NCBI GenBank assembly: GCA_945868935.1
Contig: CAMBNE010000011.1
Location: 1-11,789, forward strand
Origin: an uncultured Clostridia bacterium
GTDB taxonomy: Bacteria; Bacillota; Clostridia; Oscillospirales; Acutalibacteraceae
Direction: 5' to 3'
Length of the DNA: 11,789 nt
A program made the translations under genes and the position numbers. A model generated the notes under the pieces. The model was given only the letters and a program-made list of their open reading frames with translations, was not told the DNA's origin and made no database searches. This document shows positions 1 through 5,576 of this stretch, piece by piece. Positions within the stretch are counted from its first letter, which is position 1; every line of letters starts with the position of its first letter.

Positions 1-1
1 T

Positions 2-952
2 TGCCGTACAGAGCATATGTTCTTTGAAGAGGACAGAATCGCTGCATTCCGTGAAATGATTTGCGCAGATACAGTTGAAGAGAGAGAAGCTGCTCTTGAC
101 AAGATTCTTCCTTATCAGCAGGGTGACTTCAAGGCTCTTTACGAAGCTCTTGAGGGCTGCCCCGTAACAATCAGATTCCTTGACCCGCCGCTTCACGAGT
201 TCGTTCCCACAGAGGAAGAGGACATCAAGAAGCTTGCTGACGCTCAGGGCAAGTCTGTTGAAGATATCAAGGCTATCATCACTTCACTCCACGAGTTCAA
301 CCCGATGATGGGTCACCGTGGCTGCCGTCTTGCAGTAACATATCCTGAAATTGCAAAGATGCAGACAAAGGCTGTTATCCGTGCAGCTATCGAAGTTCAG
401 AAGGCTCATCCCGACTGGACAGTTAAGCCCGAAATTATGATTCCGCTCGTATGCGAAATCAAGGAGCTTAAGTTTGTTAAGAAGGTTGTTGTTGAAACAG
501 CTGACGCTGAAATCGCTGCTGCAGGCGTTGACCTCAAGTACGAAGTTGGTACAATGATTGAGATTCCCCGTGCTGCTCTTACAGCTGACGAAATCGCAAC
601 AGAGGCTGACTTCTTCTGCTTCGGTACAAACGACCTTACACAGATGACATTCGGCTTCTCAAGAGATGACGCAGGTAAGTTCCTCAACGCTTACTACGAT
701 ACAAAGATTTTCGAAAACGATCCGTTTGCAAAGCTCGACCAGACAGGCGTAGGCAAGCTTATGGAAACAGCTATCAAGCTCGGCAAGCCCGTTAATCCCA
801 ACCTCCACATTGGTATCTGCGGCGAGCACGGCGGCGACCCGTCTTCAGTAGAATTCTGCCACAAGATTGGTCTTGACTATGTATCATGCTCACCCTTCCG
901 TGTGCCGATTGCACGTCTTGCTGCTGCACAGGCTGCTGTTAACAATAAGTAA
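2..952 (+). CDS. ppdK: Pyruvate, phosphate dikinase, C-terminal part (5' truncated by window)
   Basis: Interconverts pyruvate, ATP and phosphate with phosphoenolpyruvate, AMP and diphosphate in the cytoplasm; in anaerobes it commonly works in glycolysis or gluconeogenesis. The visible part is the C-terminal PEP/pyruvate-binding TIM-barrel domain. The frame is open from base 2 and reads CRTEHMFFEEDRI, the family motif around the PEP-binding arginine, so the ATG at 17 is internal and the gene begins upstream. Other signatures are GHRGCRL (about 311-331), FGTNDLTQ (about 620-643) and GICGEHGGDP, whose catalytic cysteine codon is 818-820. The end (SPFRVPIARLAAAQA) matches the usual C-terminus, so the 3' end is intact. 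Codon use looks like that of a highly expressed gene and is GC-richer than the block that follows. The gene is followed at 988 by a strong terminator. Identification is secure. Confidence 0.97.
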   Translation, partial: CRTEHMFFEEDRIAAFREMICADTVEEREAALDKILPYQQGDFKALYEALEGCPVTIRFLDPPLHEFVPTEEEDIKKLADAQGKSVEDIKAIITSLHEFNPMMGHRGCRLAVTYPEIAKMQTKAVIRAAIEVQKAHPDWTVKPEIMIPLVCEIKELKFVKKVVVETADAEIAAAGVDLKYEVGTMIEIPRAALTADEIATEADFFCFGTNDLTQMTFGFSRDDAGKFLNAYYDTKIFENDPFAKLDQTGVGKLMETAIKLGKPVNPNLHIGICGEHGGDPSSVEFCHKIGLDYVSCSPFRVPIARLAAAQAAVNNK

Positions 953-987
953 TTTTGATTTTCGAAATAACTTAATATAGCAAAACT

Positions 988-1016
988 AAAGGCTGCTCAT
1001 CACGAGCAGCCTTTTT
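988..1016. terminator. Intrinsic terminator after ppdK, bidirectional-looking
   Basis: An 11-bp stem (AAAGGCTGCTC, 988-998, with its complement 1004-1014) closes a 5-nt loop and is followed by a T run at 1012-1016. It sits 36 nt past the ppdK stop and 25 nt past the stop of the convergent XRE gene. Read on the minus strand the stem is also followed by a T-rich stretch, so it can serve both genes. A nearly identical hairpin recurs at 3985-4008. Confidence 0.88.
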
Positions 1017-1040
1017 ATGTGTAACAATACTATAAAAAAT

Positions 1041-1373
1041 TTATATGCTATTTTCAATCATTGTTTTAATTCGTTCGTCAATCCTGATTTTATTTTCAAA
1101 AGATAATCTCCTGAAATTGTCAACTAAATCTGCTTCAGAAGGTGTAATTCGGCTTACGTCATAAGGATTTTTTATATCTGATGCACCGACAAGATAATCT
1201 ACCGTAACATTGAAAATCTCGGCAAGTTTTATGATTGTTTCAATACTCGGTTGTGTTAATCCCTTTTCATATTTTGATATTGCGCTTGATTTTAGATTCA
1301 ATTTTTCTGCAAGGTCTGACTGCAACATATCGTTATCGGTACGAAGCTCTTTCAGTCGTGTTGAAAAATCCAT
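1041..1373 (-). CDS. XRE-family (HTH_3) transcriptional regulator, 110 aa
   Basis: Small DNA-binding protein of the Cro/CI-like XRE family. Residues 4-63 form the HTH_3 domain: FSTRLKELR, the recognition-helix region SSAISKYEKG, and the closing IIKLAEIFNVTVDYLVG typical of these repressors. The C-terminal 45 residues (DNFRRLSFENKIRIDERIKTMIE) look helical and may mediate dimerisation; no ligand or peptidase domain is visible. The ATG start at 1373 has an AAAGGTG-like site at 1379-1386. It lies tandem with, and is paralogous to, the XRE gene at 1535-1891, and converges on ppdK. A 17-bp palindrome just upstream (1386-1402) could be its own operator. Target genes are unknown. There is no adjacent toxin, integrase or phage gene, so a prophage or toxin-antitoxin role is not supported here. 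Confidence 0.9.
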   Translation of the reverse strand: MDFSTRLKELRTDNDMLQSDLAEKLNLKSSAISKYEKGLTQPSIETIIKLAEIFNVTVDYLVGASDIKNPYDVSRITPSEADLVDNFRRLSFENKIRIDERIKTMIENSI

Positions 1374-1385
1374 AATTACACCTTT

Positions 1386-1402
1386 TATAAAATTATTTTA
1401 TA
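1386..1402 (-). promoter_or_regulatory. Candidate operator palindrome upstream of XRE gene 1041-1373
   Basis: TATAAAAT / ATTTTATA, 8-bp arms around one central T, lies immediately upstream of the Shine-Dalgarno of the XRE gene. A TATAAT-type -10 (minus strand, about 1409-1414) lies upstream of it, with only a weak -35. The position fits autorepression by an XRE dimer, but the all-AT composition means it could be chance. Confidence 0.3.
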
Positions 1403-1464
1403 GGCTCATTATATCATTATAAACTTTACAGATGAAAATAATATCTAAAACAGATAAAATATTC

Positions 1465-1507
1465 TTGATAAATTCCTTATAAGATAATATAATCATCTTA
1501 TAAGGAG
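1465..1507 (+). promoter_or_regulatory. Strong plus-strand promoter embedded in a 12-bp inverted repeat (candidate operator)
   Basis: TTGATA (1465-1470), exactly 17 bp, then TATAAT (1488-1493): 5/6 and 6/6 matches to the housekeeping sigma consensus. Perfect inverted repeats TCCTTATAAGAT (1474-1485) and its complement (1495-1506) fill the spacer and cover the expected start site. Each contains the palindrome CTTATAAG, and the two copies are 21 bp apart (two helical turns). This is the layout of a repressor-controlled promoter, probably served by one of the XRE proteins. A TAAGGAG ribosome-binding-like string follows (1501-1507), but no start codon or reading frame does; the transcript would run antisense to the XRE gene at 1535-1891. 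The repeat could alternatively act as a weak hairpin in minus-strand RNA. Confidence 0.55.
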
Positions 1508-1534
1508 AATTATATTTATTGTAATCCCAAAATA

Positions 1535-1891
1535 TTAAGAAAAAAACTCCACTAAAAGCATATTCAAAATTTTCTGCTGACGAATGGACAAGCCTTTATT
1601 TGGAGCTTTCTTTTCTCTGAATTCCTCAATTATAATTTTCAAAAGCTCAATTTGTGAAGTGCTCAAATCATTTATAAATAGGTTTTCCTTTTTATCGATG
1701 CCGACAAGATAGTCAAGCGAAACGTTGAACACGTTTGCCAAATTAATCAGAACATCAAGCGGAGGTATTTTTATATTGTTTTCATAACTGCTTATAACCG
1801 GTTTACTTCTGCCGACTCTCCTACCTAACGCTTCCTGTGACATATTATGAGCTTCTCTCAATTCCTTAATTCTTAAACCAAAATCAAACAC
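1535..1891 (-). CDS. XRE-family (HTH_3) transcriptional regulator, 118 aa
   Basis: Second small Cro/CI-like regulator. Residues 5-65 form the HTH_3 domain: FGLRIKELREAHNMSQEALGRRVG, recognition-helix region SKPVISSYENN, then LINLANVFNVSLDYLVG. The C-terminal part (about 66-118, DLSTSQIELLKIIIEEF and RQQKILNMLLVEFF) is predicted helical with no recognised domain. The start is GTG at 1891, preceded by GGAGG at 1899-1903 with 7-nt spacing. It lies tandem with the paralogue at 1041-1373, separated by 161 bp that hold the inverted-repeat promoter, and is divergent from the lipoprotein gene at 2089. The shared divergent region makes regulation of that lipoprotein operon a reasonable guess, not a demonstrated link. 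Confidence 0.88.
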   Translation of the reverse strand: MFDFGLRIKELREAHNMSQEALGRRVGRSKPVISSYENNIKIPPLDVLINLANVFNVSLDYLVGIDKKENLFINDLSTSQIELLKIIIEEFREKKAPNKGLSIRQQKILNMLLVEFFS

Positions 1892-1938
1892 AAGATTTCC
1901 TCCAAAAAAGTTTTTTTAATAAAAACATTCTAAACTAC

Positions 1939-1967
1939 TTGCGTTTTGTAATCGAAAACTGTATAAT
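1939..1967 (+). promoter_or_regulatory. Likely promoter of the lipoprotein/zinc-ribbon pair
   Basis: TTGCGT (1939-1944), 17 bp, TATAAT (1962-1967), pointing toward the gene at 2089 and leaving a leader of roughly 115 nt. The -35 matches only 3/6. A direct repeat AATCGAAAA occurs at 1950-1958 in the spacer and again at 1981-1989, 31 bp apart (three helical turns), a possible operator pair in the divergent region. Confidence 0.4.
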
Positions 1968-2088
1968 ATAATTGTTTCCAAATCGAAAATTATTTTTATA
2001 TTAAGTTTTCTGTTGCAAAATATTGATAACATTAAGCTTAATATATGCATTTCGGTTAAATTATATTATTTTGAGAGGAGTATAATTT

Positions 2089-3504
2089 ATGAAAAAATTA
2101 CTTGCGATTGCATTATCCTTAGCTATGATGACATTATCTTTGTGTGCTTGCGGTGCGCAAAGTGAACAATCGGGCAGTTCAACAGCTGAAAATAACGGTA
2201 ATTCATCACAACAGGTTGTAACAACAGAAGAAGTTACAATACAACCTGCAACAGAACCAAATTATGAAAATACAAATTTTATTGCTCAACCGCCACAGGG
2301 CAAGCCGAATTATAAGATTGAGGAAATTTTACTTGACGAAGCCGCTGAATCAAGCGGATATTCTATTACAGATAGTAAGTTTAGAATTTCAAATGTATAT
2401 ACAGAGGATAAATATATTGTACTCAATATTATTTATTCAGACTACAACTCACCGGATTGTGCAGCCTATAATGTTATATATGACTTGGACGGAAATATGA
2501 TTGCGAATATTTCGAATATTGCGCTTGAAGAGGGGTGTAGTAAATCAGGACAAATAAGAGGTATATATGGTGATTTTACTGTCCTTTGTATAAGTCCAGC
2601 TCCACTTGAAGACAGATATGCATTGTATAATTTAAAAACTAAAGAAATGCAATATTTACATTATGATACAGTTAGTTTGGAACACGGTGCAATTATTGTA
2701 GGCAATAAAAATCCTGAAAAAGAAAATAATTATTTGTATGGTGCATTAGATTTTGAATTAAACGAAATAATTCCGCTAGAATACGACAGTCTTGAACTTG
2801 CCTCACCGGAATTATTTATAGCAAGTAAAAATGAAAAATTCGGACTAATAGATTTTAATAATAATATAATTGCTGACTATAAATATAAAGCAATACAAAA
2901 TTTCATCGGTATTGATAAAAACGAATCAATGAATCGAATTCAATTATTGGACTTTGAGAAAAACATAAATAAAAATACAATTGCGGTTACAGACAATGAT
3001 GGCTGTTTTCTTATTGATAAATCAGGTAGTACACAGAAAATAGATTTAGAAGTTTTTGAAAAATTAGAAATTGGAAGAATAATAGCTTGCTATGACGGAG
3101 TGCTTTATATAAAGAATAGTGGTGGTAATTCTATAACAAATTTAGACGGAGATGTAATAGCAGAAAGCTTTAAGAGTTATTATGATAATGATTTCGGATT
3201 TATCAATGGCTATTGTACTACACAAGATAAAAACGGAAATTGCGCGTTAATAAATACAAAAGGAGAAACTGTTTATGATGAACAATTAGATTCAAATTGT
3301 TTAAGTATGAATCTGTTGCCTGTAGATCAAAATGGACTGTTTTCAATCGTGTATAATTTAAAAAGTGGAATATATAAAACAAGAGTTTTAGATTTATCAG
3401 GAAATGAGATTTACACAAGTGAAGGATTATATCCCATAGGTAATGGAATATTTAAAAAATTAGAAGAACATAGTTTTAGAATTTTTAAAATTACAGAAAA
3501 CTAA
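2089..3504 (+). CDS. Secreted lipoprotein with degenerate WG-type repeats, 471 aa
   Basis: Predicted surface lipoprotein. A type II signal peptide (KK, hydrophobic 4-18) ends in LCAC, with Cys21 the likely lipidated residue. Residues 22-60 are a low-complexity Ser/Asn/Gln/Thr/Glu linker. The rest carries spaced beta-strand units resembling WG (KWGFID) repeats: YGALDFELNEIIPLEYDSL at about 217-235, KFGLIDFNNNIIADYKYKAI at about 250-269, CALINTKGETVYDEQ at about 385-399, and a weaker unit near 305-311. The Trp is mostly replaced, so family assignment is tentative. Start ATG is preceded by AGAGGAG (2074-2080) with 8-nt spacing. Downstream, after 12 nt, lies a zinc-ribbon membrane protein, probably in the same mRNA. 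The gene is markedly AT-rich: 14 of 60 bases at 2881-2940 are G or C, against 29 of 60 at 9421-9480. This suggests a history different from its flanks. Ligand and function are unknown. Confidence 0.85.
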   Translation: MKKLLAIALSLAMMTLSLCACGAQSEQSGSSTAENNGNSSQQVVTTEEVTIQPATEPNYENTNFIAQPPQGKPNYKIEEILLDEAAESSGYSITDSKFRISNVYTEDKYIVLNIIYSDYNSPDCAAYNVIYDLDGNMIANISNIALEEGCSKSGQIRGIYGDFTVLCISPAPLEDRYALYNLKTKEMQYLHYDTVSLEHGAIIVGNKNPEKENNYLYGALDFELNEIIPLEYDSLELASPELFIASKNEKFGLIDFNNNIIADYKYKAIQNFIGIDKNESMNRIQLLDFEKNINKNTIAVTDNDGCFLIDKSGSTQKIDLEVFEKLEIGRIIACYDGVLYIKNSGGNSITNLDGDVIAESFKSYYDNDFGFINGYCTTQDKNGNCALINTKGETVYDEQLDSNCLSMNLLPVDQNGLFSIVYNLKSGIYKTRVLDLSGNEIYTSEGLYPIGNGIFKKLEEHSFRIFKITEN

Positions 3505-3516
3505 GAGGTGCATCAT

Positions 3517-3930
3517 ATGAACAAATCAAAACGAAATCCGGCTCTTGTCGCAATTGGAATCATTCTGATTATTATCGGTATAATAATTTTTATTGTATCG
3601 GCTGTTCAACTCTACGAGGTGCAGACAACGAGAACACACTGGATAGAAGGATTTATGCATGACTATCAGGCGAGAACAAATGCCACAAACTCGATTCCCT
3701 GCTACATATTTATGGCTCTTTCCGCTGTTATGGTTATTGCCGGAATTGTTATGCTTGCTGTTAAGCCGAAATCGAATGTTGTTGTTTTGCAGAATACCTA
3801 TAGCAACCTACCAAATACGGATATGCAAAATTCAGCAGCTAATAATCAGCCAAATTTTTGCCCGAATTGCGGAAACAAAATTGATTCCAATTCAAAATTC
3901 TGCGATAAATGCGGACACCCGTTAAGATAG
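3517..3930 (+). CDS. Two-TM membrane protein with C-terminal zinc ribbon, 137 aa
   Basis: Small membrane protein of unknown function. TM1 spans about residues 10-30 (ALVAIGIILIIIGIIIFIV) and TM2 about 60-82. A roughly 30-residue polar loop lies between them, followed by an Asn/Gln-rich linker and a C-terminal zinc ribbon with CPNC at 115-118 and CDKC at 129-132, ending GHPLR. Such ribbons (zinc_ribbon_2/DZR type) are common on Clostridial membrane proteins. I chose ATG 3517 because AGAGGTG at 3504-3510 is its Shine-Dalgarno with 6-nt spacing. The in-frame GTG at 3508 lies inside that site and is not a credible start. The 12-nt gap from the lipoprotein stop suggests co-transcription. With two TMs the ribbon and the N-terminus face the same side, probably the cytoplasm. 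GC content is somewhat higher than in the lipoprotein gene. Confidence 0.85.
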   Translation: MNKSKRNPALVAIGIILIIIGIIIFIVSAVQLYEVQTTRTHWIEGFMHDYQARTNATNSIPCYIFMALSAVMVIAGIVMLAVKPKSNVVVLQNTYSNLPNTDMQNSAANNQPNFCPNCGNKIDSNSKFCDKCGHPLR

Positions 3931-3983
3931 AGAATGGATTGTGATTATTTACTGAGTAATAGCGCACATAAAATAAAACAACG

Positions 3984-4009
3984 AAGGCTGCTCAATCACG
4001 AGCAGCCTG
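3984..4009. terminator. Hairpin between convergent zinc-ribbon and XRE genes
   Basis: Stem AGGCTGCTC (from 3985) with its complement ending at 4008 around a 6-nt loop. The stem and most of the loop are identical to the ppdK terminator at 988-1014. On the plus strand no T run follows; on the minus strand it is followed by an interrupted T-rich stretch. It therefore probably terminates mainly the XRE gene 4021-4254, whose stop is 13 nt away. Confidence 0.65.
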
Positions 4010-4020
4010 TTATGCTGGGG

Positions 4021-4254
4021 TTATTCTGTTTTAGTGCGTTTGTACGGTTTCTTTTCGTCGGTTAAGCCTGCGAGGTAGTCCATACTTGTGTCAAGTGCAA
4101 GGGCAATTTTTCTGCATTGCTCAAAGGTGTAGTACCGTTTGCCGTTTTCAATTTTTGAATAATCACTTTGGTCAATGCCTGTCAGCATCTGCATTTTAAT
4201 CTGAGTGTATCCCTTTTCTTGGCGCAATTCTTTCAGTCTTTCGTTAAAATTCAT
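4021..4254 (-). CDS. XRE-family (HTH_3) regulator, 77 aa
   Basis: Minimal Cro-like regulator consisting almost only of the helix-turn-helix domain: FNERLKELRQEKGYTQIKMQMLTGI, recognition-helix region QSDYSKIENGKR, then CRKIALALDTSMDYLAGLTDEKKPY. It differs from the other two XRE proteins here by the tyrosine-rich YYTF turn. Two in-frame ATGs are possible. I prefer 4254 (MNFNERL), because GGTG lies 6 nt upstream and the N-terminus then matches relatives. The ATG at 4266 has no ribosome binding site and would add MVID. Tandem direct repeats at 4283-4299 and 4308-4323 in its upstream region are candidate operators. It converges on the zinc-ribbon gene. Regulon unknown. Confidence 0.87.
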   Translation of the reverse strand: MNFNERLKELRQEKGYTQIKMQMLTGIDQSDYSKIENGKRYYTFEQCRKIALALDTSMDYLAGLTDEKKPYKRTKTE

Positions 4255-4282
4255 ATCAATCACCATATTAATTATGGCAATA

Positions 4283-4323
4283 TGACCTATTGATTTTAGG
4301 GGTAAATTGACCTATGATTTTAG
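4283..4323. repeat. Tandem direct repeat upstream of XRE gene 4021-4254
   Basis: TGACCTATTGATTTTAG at 4283-4299 recurs at 4308-4323 with one T missing, separated by 8 bp. The pair lies 29 to 69 nt upstream of the preferred start, where a promoter is expected, so it is a candidate binding site for autoregulation by this XRE protein. No good -10/-35 pair stands out within it. Confidence 0.5.
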
Positions 4324-4377
4324 AGCAATATAAGTAAACTTTTTTAGGAAAATGGCGTGCCGCATCCACATATAAAA

Positions 4378-4456
4378 TGTAGGGATCAGTCTTGACTGTT
4401 CCGAAACAATATAAGTTGACTGTAGATTAACGGAACGGTCAAGACCGTTCCCTACA
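4378..4456. repeat. Long imperfect inverted repeat, 26-bp arms (MITE/REP-like)
   Basis: Arm 4378-4403 (TGTAGGGATCAGTCTTGACT and six more bases) and arm 4431-4456 are inverted copies matching at 23 of 26 positions around a 27-nt centre. Each arm is itself a near-palindrome: 4432-4440 and 4443-4451 are perfect 9-bp inverted repeats (GGAACGGTC). No open reading frame is present. The TGTAGGG...CCCTACA ends resemble dispersed palindromic elements I associate with Clostridial genomes; that association is recollection and was not checked. Confidence 0.6.
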
Positions 4457-4487
4457 CTGTGAAATTATAACGTTTCCTTTATTGTCG

Positions 4488-4625
4488 TAGGGGACGGCTT
4501 TTCTGCGAAAACGGCAACCCTTTTGTCGCTTTGCGACATTTCCCCTAATAGGGGAATTTCCCTGACGTCCCATTCACACAAATTGCATTGCAATTTGTGT
4601 GTGGACACGGAGTGAGTGTCCCTGC
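4488..4625. repeat. Cluster of nested hairpins, second MITE-like or structured element
   Basis: Non-coding stretch beginning TAGGGGACGG. Outer pair GGGACG 4491-4496 with CGTCCC 4566-4571 encloses three hairpins: 4499-4511 (5-bp stem), 4525-4537 (GTCGC stem, TTT loop) and 4540-4556 (7-bp stem, AAT loop). Then follow a perfect 12-bp stem at 4575-4601 (CACACAAATTGC, loop ATT) and 4603-4621 (GGACAC stem). Perfect small stems in series suggest a folded nucleic-acid element, either a MITE-type repeat or RNA downstream of sigG. No recognised RNA family. Confidence 0.5.
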
Positions 4626-4676
4626 GAATTTATAGGATACGTATAAATACGATTTTTAGGTTGAATATTAGAATAA

Positions 4677-5459
4677 TCAAATATTCTTCTTAATCGTATC
4701 AAGCGCACCTTTTTCAATTCTGCTGACCTGTGCCTGCGAAATGCCTATTTCGCTTGCAACCTCCATCTGCGTTTTTCCTTGGAAAAATCGGAGGGTGAGG
4801 ATGCGTTTGTCCCTGTCTGACAGGTTCTTGATTGCTTCCTTAACTGCGATTTCTTCAAGCCACGTTGAATCGTCATTCTTGTCGCCAATCTGGTCCATAA
4901 CGTAAATCGTGTCGTTGCCGTCGGAGAATACAGGCTCGTACAGCGAAACAGGCTCGACAATCGCTTCAAGCGCAAGCACAACCGTTTCTTTCGGAACTTC
5001 CATAATTTTTGCAATTTCCTCAACGGTAGGCTCTCGGTTGTTTTTGTTTGTAAGCTCCTCCTTAATCTGCATTGCTCGGTAGGCGGTATCTCTCATCGAG
5101 CGTGAAACTCTGACGGAGTTGTTGTCACGCAGATAACGGCGGATTTCACCGATAATCATCGGGACGCCGTAGGTGCTGAAACGCACGTCAAGGTTGGGGT
5201 CAAAGTTGTCAATAGCCTTTATCAGTCCGATTACGCCCACCTGAAACAAATCGTCGGGGTTTTCGCCTCTGTTTGTAAAACGCTGAATTACAGACAGCAC
5301 AAGCCGCAGATTGCCGTTAATCATCTTCTCTCTGGCGGCTTTCCGCTCGGCAGGAGTGCCGTTTTTGATTTTTAAAAGCAATTCCTTTTTTTCACTCTCT
5401 TTAAGCAGTTTTAACTGCGAGGTGTTCACTCCGCATATTTCAACTTTTCCGTACTGCAC
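4677..5459 (-). CDS. sigG: RNA polymerase sporulation sigma factor SigG
   Basis: Late forespore-specific sigma factor that directs genes for spore DNA protection, DPA uptake and germination. Its 260 residues match the family length. The N-terminus KVEICGVNTSQLKLL is the SigG signature. Region 2 is about 46-115 (NGNLRLVLSVIQRF, DDLFQVGVIGLIKAIDNFD, PMIIGEIRRYLRDNN), region 3 about 116-190, and region 4 about 210-256 with the HTH QMEVASEIGISQAQVSRIEKG. Asn48 aligns with the SigG asparagine reported as needed for control by the anti-sigma factor CsfB/Gin. The start is GTG (5459) with GGGGG at 5467-5471; it gives the same N-terminal spacing as Bacillus subtilis SigG, and the nearby ATG is out of frame. 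Here sigG is separated from the upstream PAP2 gene by a terminator, has a SigG-like promoter, and is not next to spoIIGA/sigE within this window. Confidence 0.96.
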   Translation of the reverse strand: MQYGKVEICGVNTSQLKLLKESEKKELLLKIKNGTPAERKAAREKMINGNLRLVLSVIQRFTNRGENPDDLFQVGVIGLIKAIDNFDPNLDVRFSTYGVPMIIGEIRRYLRDNNSVRVSRSMRDTAYRAMQIKEELTNKNNREPTVEEIAKIMEVPKETVVLALEAIVEPVSLYEPVFSDGNDTIYVMDQIGDKNDDSTWLEEIAVKEAIKNLSDRDKRILTLRFFQGKTQMEVASEIGISQAQVSRIEKGALDTIKKNI

Positions 5460-5488
5460 AACATAACCCCCGTTTAATTTACTGAGAT

Positions 5489-5517
5489 TATTATTGACGG
5501 AAAATTACTTTTTATAC
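5489..5517 (-). promoter_or_regulatory. Candidate SigG/SigF-type promoter of sigG
   Basis: Minus-strand GTATA (5513-5517), 17 bp, AATAATA (5489-5495). Known SigG promoters resemble TGAATA-17/18-CATACTA; the -10 matches 5/7. The predicted start is near 5482, about 23 nt before the GTG. This fits the established autoregulation of sigG, but such AT-rich matches arise easily by chance. Confidence 0.4.
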
Positions 5518-5527
5518 TGTTTCAGGC

Positions 5528-5554
5528 AAAACAAAACCCCTCCGTTCGGAGGGG
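5528..5554 (-). terminator. Intrinsic terminator of the PAP2 gene
   Basis: CCCCTCC / GGAGGGG stem (5537-5543 and 5548-5554) with a GTTC loop. On the minus strand it is followed by TTTTGTTTTG. It lies 23 nt past the PAP2 stop and separates that gene from sigG. Confidence 0.85.
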
Positions 5555-5576
5555 CGAAAACTTTAAAAATTAAGCA

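Noticed and set aside
3508..3516. GTG at 3508 as start of the zinc-ribbon gene
   Set aside because: It lies inside the AGAGGTG ribosome binding site that serves ATG 3517, and nothing resembling another site precedes it.
1041..4254. Prophage, ICE or toxin-antitoxin interpretation of the three XRE genes
   Set aside because: No integrase, relaxase, phage structural gene or toxin-like partner is present; XRE proteins alone are not enough.
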